Origin: Alisma plantago-aquatica
Lineage: Eukaryota > Streptophyta > Magnoliopsida > Alismatales > Alismataceae
Reading direction: 5' to 3'
Length of the DNA stretch: 64,000 nucleotides
Assembly: GCA_963693085.1 (NCBI GenBank)
Contig: OY856413.1
Coordinates: 541,274,379 to 541,338,378 of the forward strand
The position numbers and the translations under genes are program-made. Numbering within the stretch: position 1 is the first letter of the stretch; every line of letters starts with the position of its first letter. Positions 1 to 12,883 of the stretch are shown here, one piece after another. Below the pieces are notes generated by a model. The model ran no database searches. It was not told the DNA's origin and saw only the letters and a list, made by a program, of their open reading frames with translations.

Positions 1-204
1 ATTCTTTTAAACACATGATACTTGAGATCTCAGTCCCTAATCACATTACTGGGAATTCTCATCCCTTCACATCATCATTATCATGATTACTGGATCTAGG
101 TATTCAAACCCTTAGATCATCACTGAACACTGTTGCCACTTATCAGGTAACTATTACCTCTGGGTCCTCAGACCAAGGTATACATGATACTTGTTATACA
201 AGCA

Positions 205-356
205 TCTCACATGGCTCACAAGGCCCATTAAATATCTTGTCACCTCTCACTAGGCAACAAATTATCACATGGCTCACAAGGCCATTACACATCTTGTCAC
301 CTCTCACTAGGCAACAACTTATTCACATGGCTCACAAGGCCATTACACATTATACT
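205..356. repeat. 58-bp tandem repeat in TE-A LTR, left copy
   Basis: About two and a half units of a roughly 58-bp repeat run head to tail. Each starts CACATGGCTCACAAGGCC and contains CTTGTCACCTCTCACTAGG. The partner LTR has one more unit at 7930-8150, so the pair has changed by whole-unit gain or loss. Confidence 0.8.
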
Positions 357-420
357 TGTTATACAAGTAATTAACATGCCTTACAAGGCTCATGCAATAA
401 GGGAAATACAACCTTCCCAT

Positions 421-500
421 CATTAGGGTTAGGGTTTTCCCTTTCTTATCGATTAGGGTTTCTCTTACATATCGTTACCCTTCATTAGGGTTAGGGTTTT
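421..500. repeat. Telomere-like TTAGGG-type fragments
   Basis: ATTAGGGTTAGGGTTTTCC occurs twice with a related GATTAGGGTTTCTC between. This resembles the plant telomere unit TTTAGGG but is too short and irregular to be a telomere tract. The partner LTR has the same at about 8205-8290, so it belongs to the element. Confidence 0.6.
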
Positions 501-744
501 CCATTATTAACCATTTAGGTTTTCAAGATCATATTATCAATGATCAAACCCTAATTCATTGCTCCACACATCTAGGAGAAAACATTGATATCATAAGTAT
601 TCAATCATACTTATTCATTCTCATCATTTATCATTAAATGAATCATCAACACAAGGTATGAGTTCCCCTCTAATCCTTACCAGGGTATGATTACATCAGA
701 CTTTATTAACTTGGCTTAACCCTTTCTCAAAGTATGTTAGCCCA

Positions 745-1720
745 CACTTATCAAAGTGCGTTAAACTTATTACATCTCAATGTAACAATTGACATAACAC
801 ACTTCATGTGTTACTCATCCAAGTATATTGGATTTAAGGTGCATCAAGGTACATCAACCTTGAAGTGTTGGATGTGATATCTATCATGTCTTGATGTATC
901 ACTTCCCTCATCACTTTTAACATACTTAAGTTCATCAACTTATCTTGTATTAGGGTATGTCCCATCCTAATACTTTATGCACTAGCTCATCACATTTATC
1001 ATGTAATGTATTGGTCATAAGTCACACAATTGAATTATTCAACCATCATTAATGATATGAACTCATCTCGGGTTAAGGCATTATTGATATAGGATTAACC
1101 ATTATCAACCACTCTAGGTGTTTCACCTATCAAGGTATTATCCACACCATTACTTGGTGTTACACTCATCACTCCTAAGAGTGTCTTGCCCTTACCTTTA
1201 GAAGGTGTATAGGGTTAAATCATGTGCATATGTTCACCATCTCGGGTTGTAGGTGTATAGACACTCACCATATCGGGCTAGGATTTGCACTTGTCTCCAT
1301 ATCAGGCATGAGGTACCTTCTTGACCTCATATCGGGCACAAGATATATGTATGTGTTGCCCATGATACTTATGAGATATCAACCCATCACCATGTCGGGC
1401 TAGAAGTACATTCAATCACCCTATCGGGCTAGTCACCATCTAGGGTTAGCCATGATGGGTTAGGGTTAGCATATTGTTTAGGGTTGCGTATCGTACAACC
1501 CTGTCGTGCAACCATGTCATACAAGTTCATGTAGGCCTCATGATACTAAGTATCAATGATGTATCATATGATCATATCATGCAATAACACTTGTTACTCT
1601 TCACTTATATCGGGTTACCCAATTTAGGGTTTCTTGTCAACTTACAAGTATACAATTGACCTTGTATCGTGCATGGAGTCTATAATAGACTTCCTATCGT
1701 GCAAGATGTGTATAATACAC
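745..1720. other. Chain of short perfect stem-loops in TE-A LTR
   Basis: Perfect 5-6 bp inverted repeats with loops of 3-6 bases follow one another. Examples: 745-758 (CACTT/AAGTG, loop ATCA), 770-785 (TTACA/TGTAA), 796-812 (AACACA/TGTGTT, loop CTTCA), 817-833 (ATCCAA/TTGGAT), 846-861 (AAGGT/ACCTT, loop ACATCA), 928-941 (AAGTT/AACTT, loop CATC), 1115-1129 (TAGGTG/CACCTA), 1144-1160 (ACACCA/TGGTGT), 1194-1206 (ACCTT/AAGGT), 1541-1555 (TGATAC/GTATCA), 1678-1690 and 1708-1720. Most recur in the partner LTR at about 8480-9500. Function is unknown; an RNA-folding role is inference only. Confidence 0.5.
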
Positions 1721-2259
1721 CCCCATATCGTTCAATAAGGTTTACAAGCCTATTCATTTCATTTTAGTGAAATAGGTGCATCATCATATCGGGTTAGAGG
1801 TGCTTGCTTATGTGCATGCACCCGATATCAATTTTATAAGGTGATATCACAATCTTCAAGCTCTAGACCTTTATTCTAACTATTATATTTCAAGTAAACA
1901 GGTCTAAGAAACTACTAGAACTTATAATTTCATCAACTATTTCAGGAAATTTTGGAATTAAAAGTAGATCATTAAATACAACAATTTAGGTGATGAATAA
2001 TAAAATGATTGAGTTCAAGTTATATAACCCGCCTTAAGAACTACTTCAAAGCTTCAAGGTCCAAATCTCCATGTTCCTAAGGTTGAAGATGACTTTATAA
2101 AAGGTCAAAGGCTCGTTCACAACTCCTTCATATACAAGGAATCACCATGGATAAGAAATTGGTGAAGAAGAAAAGAAAGGTAGATCATAACCCTAATTCC
2201 ATGCTTCAATTCAAGCTTGAAGACAACTATATCTTACCTTAGGGTTAAGTTTTGAGTTC

Positions 2260-2690
2260 CTTAGCTCCTTGGCCAACACCCTACCACTCTTGGGCGATAT
2301 GGAATTCCTCTTTGCCAACACAAATTTGCTTTTGGCCGATACACCCTCACTTGTGGCCAAAATCACTTCAATTGGCTGATATCGACTTGCTATGGGCAAT
2401 ATCAACATGGTATGGCCGATATACTTGTTATGGACGATATACAAGGCCTATGCACGATACCTTGTGCTATTGCATGACATGCCACCCATCTTGAACGATA
2501 TGATACTCACTTTCACGGTATGGCACTCACTTGGAGTCAAAACACTTCACTCTATGGCCGATATCACCATATATAGCCGATATCACCTACTTGGGCGATA
2601 TGGTCTTGCCATGGGCGATACCCCAAGGCCCATTCACGATACCACAGCATCCCTTCACGATATGGGATCTCTATGCACGATACCTTAGGG
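2260..2690. repeat. CGATAT-motif block in TE-A LTR, left copy
   Basis: Degenerate copies of a short motif (GCCGATATC, GGGCGATATGG, CACGATACC) recur roughly every 20-35 bases. The spacing is irregular, so this is a motif cluster and not a strict satellite. The partner LTR has the same block at 10050-10475. Confidence 0.6.
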
Positions 2691-3659
2691 TAGGAGGGTG
2701 GTAAGGGTCGCAAAATTGCACCAAGGGGTGAAACTAGGGGTATATATACTTGCTGATCATGAAGAAAGGCAAAAATGAGGTGTCAACATTTAGAGCTAGT
2801 AGGTGCCACCTGTCATGCATGGGTGACACGTGTACATGCATGCATCAACATTTATCTTGACATGAAAAAAGGTTGAGGATCATATAAAGATGCAAATTCG
2901 TCCATTGCTTATCCATTTGGATAAGTCATCTAGGTTTAATCACTATTTTATGTCAAGTCGATACACTTTTTATAAGGAAACTTGTTGGCCGTCATAACTC
3001 ACCTCCTTGAGGTGCTTTGAACGATATGGTCTTTTCCAAGAGTTAACAAAACTATATGGAACACCTCCTTGGGCTCCATGGCCGATAGGCACTCATATAT
3101 AAGCTTTTCAACTTGATACAACTCAAGTTAAGCTTCCAAATTCAACCCTTTTCCTTGGTCATTTCATCACCAAGATTAACATCATTAATAATGAAATCAA
3201 ACATGGCGTATCATTAATTCTCTCTCCTCTAAATGATACATAGAGGAAATAGGAACACTCTAGAGGTGGTAATTTGCATATCAACCCCACATTTTGGGTA
3301 AATTACAATTTGTACCAAAATTGGTGCACAAGGTACCAACATTGTTCAAACAAGTTCAAACTTGGAATTTAGGCTTTCCACAAGCCGCCACTTGCATAAT
3401 TCTCTCAATAATGATGACACAACACATGAGGCATGTTCAACATGTCACAATTTGCATTATAGCCCCTCAATTTGGGTAAATTGCACTTTGATCCAAAACA
3501 AAGGAAAATTGCTCAAACAACATTCAATCGGGACCAAACTTGAAACACGAGTGTGTCACATGATAACAAAACACCTTAGAGGATTATATTAAAGTTATAA
3601 GCAACTTTATTAGCCAAAACAAATAGGGTTACCTCATAACCCAGGTCAGGGTTGTGACA

Positions 3660-3677
3660 AGTTATAAACCCCTAACA
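3660..3677 (-). promoter_or_regulatory. TE-A polypurine tract
   Basis: On the minus strand a TTAGGGG-containing run lies just before the 3' LTR start at 3659. TE-E has the same arrangement, with TAGGGGGTTAGTT before its LTR. This is the expected plus-strand priming site of an LTR element, here degenerate. Confidence 0.6.
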
Positions 3678-3689
3678 AGGATTTCATCC

Positions 3690-3810
3690 CGGAAATCCCA
3701 AGTAAAGGAAGACATATATTATTCATTCATCATACCATCAAGTCTCCACATAACATCTTAATGTCATGGAGATGACATAGAACTTTGATCAACACAAAGT
3801 TATTCCACAC
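3690..3810 (-). pseudogene. Remnant of chromodomain end of TE-A pol
   Basis: Minus-strand translation just inside the PPT gives FVLIKVLCHLHDIK, then GDL, then stops. It aligns in order with LVLVKVLWHHRGIEEATWDL in the chromodomain of TE-E. The downstream CCGGGATGAAATCC matches the end of that frame. This is a decayed C-terminal chromodomain of a Tekay-like integrase, with no open frame left. It shows that TE-A was once a coding chromovirus and fixes its orientation. Confidence 0.6.
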
Positions 3811-5584
3811 ATGGTTATCATTGAATCTTTCACACAGGGCACATATTCCACTGTCTTTTTCATTATTGACTGTAGAGTCAACTCTATGTCAGGTAATACT
3901 TTTCTTAGTCAGGGAAACATCATTCATACCTTATTTAACTCAGGTGTCATACCTTATTGATTTATCACCTTTCTCAACTTACAACTTTATGTGACAAGGT
4001 TCTGGGAAGTCTCCCATACTCCTCATTTAGCATTTTACTTTTAAAGGAAAGACCAGAGTCATGTTCTGTCACCCACTTGTGACTACAAGTCTTATCATAT
4101 ATCTGCTATGTCATCTAATCTACTGACACAACATTAAACTTTCTTACTACTTGTACCAAATATCTCATTAGTTGTACATTCTCTTATAATAAGGGGAGGT
4201 TACTTATCAATTAAGAACTTATCTTAGAGGTATCTTTAGATGTTATATATAAGTTGCCTTAATAGATCTAGATAGGGGTATTCTAAGAAATTATTTTTAG
4301 CTTGATAAGCTTTTCCCACAATGATTTTACAATTGTTACTTCAAATAGTACAACCTTATCGATGTTATGTTTATGCGAAGCATAAACCCCTAACATGTGA
4401 TTTCCATACTATTTTATGTAACTAGATTGATTTTACAGTTGGCCATCCCAGGTAACCCACATAAATTAGTTGATTAGGAGTTATGCTTTTACTTTGCCAT
4501 ATCACTTGATACTTCTTAGATACCAGAATTTCTTATCTTGGTATCCATCACATGTGTCGAAAACACATCACATCCTCACCTTTCTTTCATCTTGGGACAT
4601 TACTTGTTACACATATCTTTATCTTGGAACCAAAGTCCAAGACAAACTGATACTTTTCTAAGTATCCATCAATTGAACATTTTTAACTTATGCACATCAA
4701 GTGTCATAAGACCCACATGATTACCATGTCCCAAAAGGGAAAGAACACAAAGGAACATATTCCTGTTATCACCCCATCATCATCCAGGGTTGTTTATCAA
4801 AGAGAAGAGATTATCATCTCCTCTGATTATTGCATGAACTTTCAACTTTTCATGAGTCATTTACTCATGTTTGATCCTAGGTTCCTTGCCATCAACATAG
4901 GAATTATAAGGATGATTACATGTCATTATTCCTTTCTTTGTTATTGTCTAACATTTTCATGAGCATTTTGTGATTTTATCACATTTCCCATTTCCACATC
5001 ATGGGAAAAGATCTTTACTATTCACACATGCTTTATCTGACAGGGATCATCTCCCTTGTTCTCATTTTCTTATCATGAGGATTATACTTTTCATTTCCTC
5101 ATACATACAGATTGATTTGAGATCATCTCAGATTCCACTTTATTGCACTTAGGATGTGATATGCATGTCCATACCATATTTCGAGTTTCATTATACTCAC
5201 TAGATTGTCTCAGAATGACTACTTGATTAGAGTAATCAGAAAATAACAATCTAAGAGTTCCATACTCACCTTATCTCCAATAATTATATGCCTGGCCAGG
5301 GTATACAAGTACTGAGATTAAGTAGTATGCACTTTGTTTACTATCATATTCCTTACTTTTCGTATAATAACCAACACATGATTTAACATTCCTGGATTTT
5401 CTCCAAGCATCTCTTCTATACCTCATCTTTTTTCACACAGATAAGAGCAATTATAGAGCATTTAAAAGAATACTGAACAGAATATAAATTCTAGTTCTCA
5501 TCATTTCTTCCATATGTCCCCATAGGACAATCAATAGGGAAGTCGATAACAACAATCCTTTTTAGGATTATCAGGTAACATCAA
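3811..5584 (-). mobile_element. TE-A interior, decayed and largely unrecognisable
   Basis: No reading frame or enzyme motif could be recognised here on either strand. At about 1.8 kb it is too short to hold a full RT-RNaseH-integrase block, so most of pol has been deleted. Perfect short stem-loops are common, for example at 4851-4869 (CATGAGT/ACTCATG), 5043-5055 (GGGA/TCCC) and 5118-5130 (TGAGA/TCTCA). Confidence 0.6.
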
Positions 5585-5690
5585 AAGAAGTCATATCAAA
5601 ATGAAAAAGCTCGATCTGATTGTTACCCCTCGCGGTCATCCACCGCTTTAGGTTGACTCAACCCATAGAGACTAGCTGTTTCATGTTGTT
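5585..5690 (-). pseudogene. Remnant of gag-protease junction of TE-A
   Basis: Minus-strand translation includes VNLK-like residues, then NNQIELFHFDM. The same position in TE-E reads AIVNL, a stop, then CQMELFHSDM, just before its protease. The match is short but the residues and order agree. No open frame survives. Confidence 0.45.
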
Positions 5691-6257
5691 ACTTTTGGCT
5701 TTTTAGAACCACTAGGCAAAAGTCTCTGGAATTGTAATGACATTTCCTTAATTCTCGACTTATTGCCCCTTCTTGGGCACTACCATCACAGATATACTAT
5801 CTGTCTAAACTTATGGCAGAGTCTACTTTCTCGCCATATGTTAATCTTTCCCACATTTTCCACTGTTCCAACATGACTATGTCATTCAGGAACCCTTTCA
5901 AAGCCCAAAGTTTCTGTATTGAGGACTGGTAACCTAGGTTGTAATGCTAGTATCCAGTCTACTATACGCATCATTGTTGTCCTAACCTGCCCAACAAGAG
6001 CATAAACATAGGATTCTCTATCCCGATCGGGTCATGATGGGAATTCTCAGGCATTCATTCTTATCTTGCCTGATCCCTTGCACCCTTTCCTGGTGCAACA
6101 ATATTGCCCTCAACAATGTATTCCTCGTGTTCCCCAGACATTTATAAACTTCACCCTTTCTTCTACACAAGCAGAAGTCTCTAAAGGGTATACTGGAGGA
6201 CACTAACATAGACTCAACACCTTAGTCCTATGTCTCTGTAGACTCAACGAACCTTAA
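5691..6257 (-). mobile_element. TE-A leader and gag region, no frame
   Basis: This lies between the primer binding site and the gag/protease remnant. The first part after the primer site (GGTTCGTTGAGTCTACAG on the minus strand) matches the leader of TE-E at about 62775-62802, so the two elements are related. A 63-codon open frame at 6018-6209 has no recognisable similarity, and I do not call it a gene. Confidence 0.55.
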
Positions 6258-6269
6258 GCTCTGATACCA
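6258..6269 (-). promoter_or_regulatory. TE-A primer binding site (initiator Met-tRNA type)
   Basis: The minus strand reads TGGTATCAGAGC, the standard complement of the plant initiator tRNA-Met 3' end. It sits four bases from the LTR end at 6274. This fixes the element on the minus strand with its 5' LTR on the right. Confidence 0.85.
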
Positions 6270-7929
6270 AAACTGTAACGATCGACAATCAAATCATTAC
6301 TAATTAAGCGGAATTAAACATAAACAACAGATTAACAAAAATCACTAAAAATTAAAACCATTTTTCAAAGAGATCCATTCCAAGGAAAACTCTTACTGAA
6401 ATGTCCAAAACCTTATATACATCATTATTCACATTGTACATATCTGGTACATCTCATCTCGAGAATAACATATAACAGTTGATTTACCAAACTATACATG
6501 ACCAACATAAAACCTTGAGGCGCGTAAGCCAAAATCTCTTATTGATCATAAAACCAATACAAACCAACTCCAAGGACCTGAGAGTACAGAGACGACACAT
6601 AGGACTCATATCTACAAGACATGACAGACAGTACACTCAACCTGAGCTGTCACTGCTTCCGCATCTGTTGTTCTTCCTCTACAAAAAGGTCTTCACCTCC
6701 TCGTGCACGTCCACCTAAAAATTTGGGTCCCACGGGGGTGAGACAATTGTAATTGTCCCAGCGAGAGATATACCTCTCCGCCGACCATATTATTATCACA
6801 CATTAAGCATTAATAAACTGAGCAGAGGTTATTTTTATATTAACAAGCAAGATAATTCACTATATGAACATAATGAAGTAATCTCCTTTCATAAGGAGAA
6901 CATTGCATCTACCCATGGTAGATTATAATTCATCTATCTGCTTTGTAAGGAATGTAAAGAAACATAAATAACATCTATCAACTAGAATGTATAACTGTAT
7001 TGCGCATCAAGCAATGTTTCTCGTATTCGATCCTTAAGCAGATATACTACACGGCTGAACATATTTTACAAATCACACTTATGCCCTGAGGAGATGGAGC
7101 ATTCCCCGACCCATCTCCAACCGACCACAAAATTCTCACAAGTCGGTACCATACATGGTCAATGGTAGAGCCGGTTTCCATGACCTCAGACTATCTCGGT
7201 CAGTACGAGACCACATGCAGGACATCTCATGTCACTACTAACAAGCTGTGCCAGGGCACGTAGGGCTTAGAGCTACAACGTCAACTGCACTCTCTTAGGG
7301 GAAACATCTACAAACAACCGTCCCCAGTATGAATCATGGTGACACAAGCACCATACTCCAAGCCATGAGCCAGTTCACCGTGCTCAACACAGAGTCTACG
7401 ACCGAAGTCGCACTCAATCCAGGATAGGGCATATAGCCAAATTCCCATTCATTTCGGGATCGTAAGGGGATCAGCTCACACAGTACTGTCCGTACTTACG
7501 CCCTCACATGCTCAAAAGTATGCACTCCGGGTTATGCCGCGGAGCAACCTGTTTCACCATCAACAAGTTTTGACATTGATGGATCTATGGTCAGAGCAAT
7601 GCTTTATATTTTCTAGTGATATATTATGTGCATTACATCATTCTTTTAGCATCAAACAAGTTATCTTTATCAAACACAACAAATGTTACAAAGAAAGGTG
7701 TAATACACCTATCACGTACTTGTCCAATGCTTATAAACACATGATACTTGGGATCTCAGTCCCCAATCACATTACTGGGAATTCTCATCCCTTCACATCA
7801 TCATTATCATGATTACTGGATCTAGGTATTCAAACCCTTAGATCATCACTGAACACTATTACCACTTATCAGGTAACTATTACCTCTGGGTCCTCAGACC
7901 AAGGTATACATGATACTTGTTATACAAGC

Positions 7930-8150
7930 ATCTCACATGGCTCACAAGGCCCATTAAATATCTTGTCACCTCTCACTAGGCAACAAACTATCACATGACT
8001 CACAAGGCCATTACACATATTGTCACCTCTCACTAGGAAACAACTTATTCACATGGCTCACAAGCCCATTACACATCTTGTCACTTCTCACTAGGAAACA
8101 ACTTATTCACATGGCTCACAAGGCCATTACACATTATACTTGTTATACAA
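7930..8150. repeat. 58-bp tandem repeat in TE-A LTR, right copy
   Basis: The same repeat as at 205-356 with one extra unit. The extra unit has small changes of its own (CACTTCTCACTAGGAAAC). Confidence 0.8.
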
Positions 8151-10049
8151 GTAATTAACATGCCTTACAAGGCTTATGCAATAAGGGCAATACAACCTTC
8201 CCATCATTAGGGTTAGGGTTTTCCCTTTCTTATCGATTAGGGTTTCTCTTACATTTCATTACCCTTCATTAGGGTTAGGGTTTTCCATTATTAACCATTT
8301 AGGTTTTCAAGATCATATTATCAATGATCAAACCCTAATTCATTGCTCCACACATCTAGGAGCAAACATTGATATAATTAGTATTCAATCATACTTATTC
8401 ATTCTCATCATTTATCATTAAATGAATCATCAACACAAGGTATGAGTTCCTCTCTCATTTTTACCAGGGTATGATTACATCAGACTTTATTAACTTGGCT
8501 TAACCCTTTCTCAAAGTATGTTAGCCCACACTTATCAAAGTGCATTAAACTTATTACATCTCAATGTAACAATTGACATAACACACTTCATGTGTTACTC
8601 ATCCAAGTATGTTGGATTTAAGGTGCATCAAGGTACATCAACCTTGAAGTGTTGGATGTGATATGTATCATGTCTTGATGTATCACTTCCCTCATCTCTT
8701 TTAACATACTTAAGTTCATCAACTTATCTTGTATTAGGGTATGTACCATCCTAACATTATGCACTAGCTCATCACATTTATCATGTAATGTATTGGTCAT
8801 AAGTCACACAATTGAATTATTCAACCATCATTAATGATATGAACTCATCTCAGGTTAAGGCATTATTGATATAGGATTAACCATTATCAACCACTCTAGG
8901 TGTTTCACCTATCAAGGTATTATCCACACCATTACTTGGTGTTACACTCATCATTGCTAAGAGTGTCTTTCCCTTACCTTTACAAGGTTTATAGGGTTAA
9001 ATCATGTGCATATGTTCACTATATCGGGTTGTAGGTGTATAGACACTCACCATATCGGGCTAGGATTTGCACTTGTCTCCATATCGGGCATGAGGTACCT
9101 TCTTGACCTCATATCGGGCACAATATATATGTATGTGTCTCCCATGATACTTATGAGGTATCAACCCATCACCGTGTCGGGCAAGAAGTACATTCAATCA
9201 CCCTATCGGGCTAGTCACCATCTAGGGTTAGCCATGATGGGTTAGGGTTACCATATTGTTTAGGGTTGTGTATCGTGCAACCCTGTCATGCAACCATGTC
9301 ATACAAGGTCATGTAGGCCTCATGATACTAAGTATCAATGATGTATCATATGATCATATCATGCAATAACACTTGTTACTATTCACTTATATCGGGTTAC
9401 CCAATTTAGGGTTTCTTGTCAACTTACAAGTATACAATTGACCTTGTATCGTGCATGGAGTCTATAATAGACTTCCTATCATGCAAGAGGTGTATAATAC
9501 ACCCCCATATCGTTCAATAAGGTTTAAAAACCTATTCATATCATTTTAGTGAAATAGGTGCATCATCATATCGGGTTAGAGGTGTTTGCTTATGTACATG
9601 CAACTGATATCACTTTTATAAGGTGATATCACAATCTTCAAGCTCTAGACCTTTATTCTAACTATTATAGTTAAAGTCAACAGGTCTAAGCAACTACTAG
9701 AACTCATAATTTCATCAACTATTTCAGGAAATTTTGGAATTAAAAGTAGATCATTAAATACAACAATTTTGGTGATAAATAATAACATGATTGAGTTCAA
9801 GTTATATAACCCGCCTTAAAAACCACTTCAGAGCTTCAAGGTCCAAAGCTCCATGTTCCTAAGGTTGAATATGAATTTATAAAAGGTCCAATGCTCGTTC
9901 ACAACTCCTTCATATACAAGGAATCACCATGGATAAGCAATTGGTGAAGAAGAAAAGAAAGGTAGATCATAACCCTAATTCCATGCTTCAATTCAAGCTT
10001 GAAGACAACTATATTTTACCTTAGGGTTAAGTTTTGAGTTCCTTAGCTC

Positions 10050-10475
10050 CTTGGCCGACACCCTACCACTCTTGGGAGATATGGAATTCCTCTTGGCCGA
10101 CACAACTTTTCTTTTGGCCGATACCCCCTCACTTGTGGCCAAAATCACTTCAATTGGCTGATATCGACTTGCTATAGGCAATATCAACATGGTATGGCCG
10201 ATATACTTGCTATGGACGATATACAAGGCCTATGCATGATACCCTTGTTCTCTTGCATGACATGCCACCCCTCTTTCACGATATGATACTCACTTGCATG
10301 ATATGGCACTCACTTGGAGTCAAAACACTTAACTATATGGCCGATATCACCCTATATAGCCGATATCACCTACTTGGGCGATATGGTCTTGCCATGGGCG
10401 ATACCCCAAGGCCCACGCACGATACCACAGCATCCCTTCACGATATGGGAGCTCTATGCACGATACCTTAGGGTA
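10050..10475. repeat. CGATAT-motif block in TE-A LTR, right copy
   Basis: Partner of 2260-2690 with the same succession of CGATAT/CGATACC motifs and scattered base changes. Confidence 0.6.
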
Positions 10476-11401
10476 TGAGGGTGGTAAGGGTCGCAAAATT
10501 GCAACAAGGAGTGAAACTAGGGGTATATATACTTGTTGATCATGAAGAAAGTTAAAAATGAGGTGTCAACATTTTGAGCTAGTAGGTGCCACGTGTCATG
10601 CATGGGTGACACGTGTCCATGCATGCATCAAAATTTATCTTGAAATAAAAAAGGTTGAGTATCATCACTATTTTATGTCAAGCCGATACACTTTTTCTAA
10701 GGAAACTTGTTGGCCGTCATACCTTACCTCCTTGAGGTGCTTTGAACGATATGGACTTTTCCAAGAGTTCATAAAACGATATGTAACACCTCCTTGGGAT
10801 CCATGGCCAATAGGCACTCATATATAAGCTTTTCAACTTGATACAACTCAAGTTAAGCTTCCAAATTCAACCCTTTTTCTTGGTCATTTCATCACCAAGA
10901 TTACCATCATTAATAATGGAATCAAACATGGTTTATCATTCATTATATCTCCTATAAATGATACATAGAGGAAGTAGGAACACTCTATAGGTGGTAATTT
11001 ACATATCAACCCCACATTTTGGGTAAATTACAATTTGTACCAAAATTGGTGCACAAGGTACCGGCATTGTTCAAACAAGTTCAAACTTGGAATTTAGGCT
11101 TTCCACAAGCCACCACCTTGCATCATTTTCTCAATAATGATGCTACAACACATGAGGAATGTTCAACATGTGACATGTTCAACATGCGAAATTTTGCAGT
11201 ATAGCCCCTCAATTTGGGTAAATTGCACTTTGGTCCAAAACAAAGGAAAAGTGCTCAAACAACATTCAATCGGGACCAAACTTGAAACATGAGTGTGTCA
11301 CATGATAACAAATCACCTTAGAGGATTATATTAAAGTTCTAAGCAACTTTATTAGCCAAAACAAATAGGGTTACCTCATAACCCGGGTCAGGGTTGTTAC
11401 A

Positions 11402-11924
11402 GAAAAAAGAAGTCGCCAAGTACAAGAAATGATTGCAAATGACGTGTTATGCCTCTTGTTTCATATGAATGCCATATTCCAAATGTTCTATTATATAGTT
11501 GGTGTCTTGATTCTAATGCCACTGTGCACATTTTCTATACATTGTAGGAATTTCAGAAATAAAGGAGACCAATGGAGTGTGAAATGATCCTTTATTTAGG
11601 AAACATGTGACAAACTAAAACTTAGAATCTTACCCTATTACACGACTAGAAATCTAGTAAGATTTGTTTCTTAGATTTGACCAAACAAGAATAAAAATTA
11701 AAACACATTTAGATAATGACTTAATTATGTCCAAACATATAAATAAATTCCAGAAATATGTTAGATTTTTTTTGCCAACATAATGGCTAAATAAAAATGA
11801 ATAATATGCTTTGGAGTAACAATTGGTAATTACATGCCCATAAATATTAATAATATTCTGTTATTCAAATAAATATGAAATGAATAGATTAAACATGCTA
11901 ATATGTAAAATGTAGATTTTTTTA
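11402..11924. other. AT-rich intergenic sequence, nothing recognised
   Basis: The sequence between the TE-A end and the LINE fragment is AT-rich and without convincing frames. Its right part, from about 11815, starts the old repeat pair that recurs at 16346. Confidence 0.5.
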
Positions 11925-12816
11925 GTAGAATCCAGAAGGTCATCTTATTAATCTTGTGCTCCTCTAGTGAGCGAATTAACTGCAAATTACAATCACTAAT
12001 TAAACTTACAAAATTAAACGAGGTAGTACTACTAGCCTTACACATGTCCTTAACTAAGAGATCTTAGATCTCAACGGGAGGTTTGTTGTAGCACATGTAC
12101 CCCCCATGGTGGATTCTATGCATTTTTTCCAACCCACAAGAGACTGTATTACCCTCCCTACAAATGAATTTCACATGCCACATTTTCCTTATGACATTCT
12201 AAATTTTTCTTACAAATTCAGAATAATTAGGGTAGTTTTGAGTGGACCTAGCTGACATCTTGTCTACCATGTTGGGGTCATATTCAAATGTAGTGGCAGT
12301 AATACCATTCTTCTCTACTGTCTCCATCATGATCCAAATATTCAACAGCTCGACCTCCATGACATCCATCGAGACCATGTATCTTGACACACCTCCCACC
12401 CACCTGCCTAGGCTATCCCTCATAACAATATCACTTCTTGCTTTGGACTTCTAGACCACAACATTGTAGTTGAACTTAAGCATCCTAGTGTTTGGTGGCT
12501 ACCAACTACACTCGCCAACGTCCCTACAAATGGAATGATCCATCCTGAATGTAACCATCTGAGCGCTTGTTTCCTTCCTGATGAAGCAGACTTACTGAGT
12601 TGAGGTGATTATTTCCCCCTTGAACGTGTGCCTGTTTCTACACATCCATATGCACCAACATGTCGTAAAGAACCTTAGTTTGTCAACATCAGTTCCGTTC
12701 AGCTGAGTGTGGATCTAGTCTTTTATATTTGCCTCCCTAAAGAGTAGATTGTTGTTTTCACCCTCCAGTAGCTCTATCTAGACATTTTTTGCAAAATTGT
12801 AGTCCCGGACTGCATG
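11925..12816 (-). pseudogene. LINE (L1-like) 3' fragment with RNase H domain
   Basis: Minus-strand translation gives, in order, CWCIWMCRNRHTF, then KFNYN, then MRDSLGRWVGGVSRY, MEVELLNIW, EYDPNMV and FICREGNT. This is the order seen in the RNase H domain at the end of plant L1-like LINE pol proteins (RVT_3 type). The Glu and second Asp positions are kept; the first Asp is Asn. Several stops break the frame. The poly-A tail would be the T run at 11925-11931. AATGTAGATTTT on the left and AATGTGGAGTTT on the right resemble a target-site duplication. The copy is 5'-truncated. Confidence 0.7.

Positions 12817-12883
<67 letters not shown>

Larger units (their letters stand above)
1..3659 (-). mobile_element. 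TE-A 3' LTR (Tekay-like), cut by the window edge
   Basis: This stretch is nearly identical to 7727-11401, so the two are the LTR pair of one element. On the minus strand the LTR begins TGTCACAACCCTGACC at 3659. The other LTR is 5128 bp long, so about 1.5 kb of this copy lies left of the window. It contains 58-bp tandem repeats, TTTAGGG-like fragments, many small stem-loops and a CGATAT-rich block, each listed separately. I see no coding potential; the short open frames here are chance or follow the repeats. Confidence 0.85.
6274..11401 (-). mobile_element. TE-A 5' LTR (Tekay-like, 5.1 kb)
   Basis: The complete LTR runs from TGTAACGATCG next to the primer site to GGTTGTTACA at 11401, giving TG...CA ends. 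It is 5128 bp, very long for an LTR and about twice the surviving interior. The part shared with 1-3659 differs by scattered substitutions and one 58-bp repeat unit. A TATATATA run at about 10530 (left copy about 2740) is a possible TATA box, but it is not convincing enough to annotate as one. I see no genes inside. Confidence 0.85.

Noticed and set aside
421..500. Chromosome end or telomere tract
   Set aside because: Only a few irregular TTAGGG-like units, repeated in the partner LTR as part of the element.
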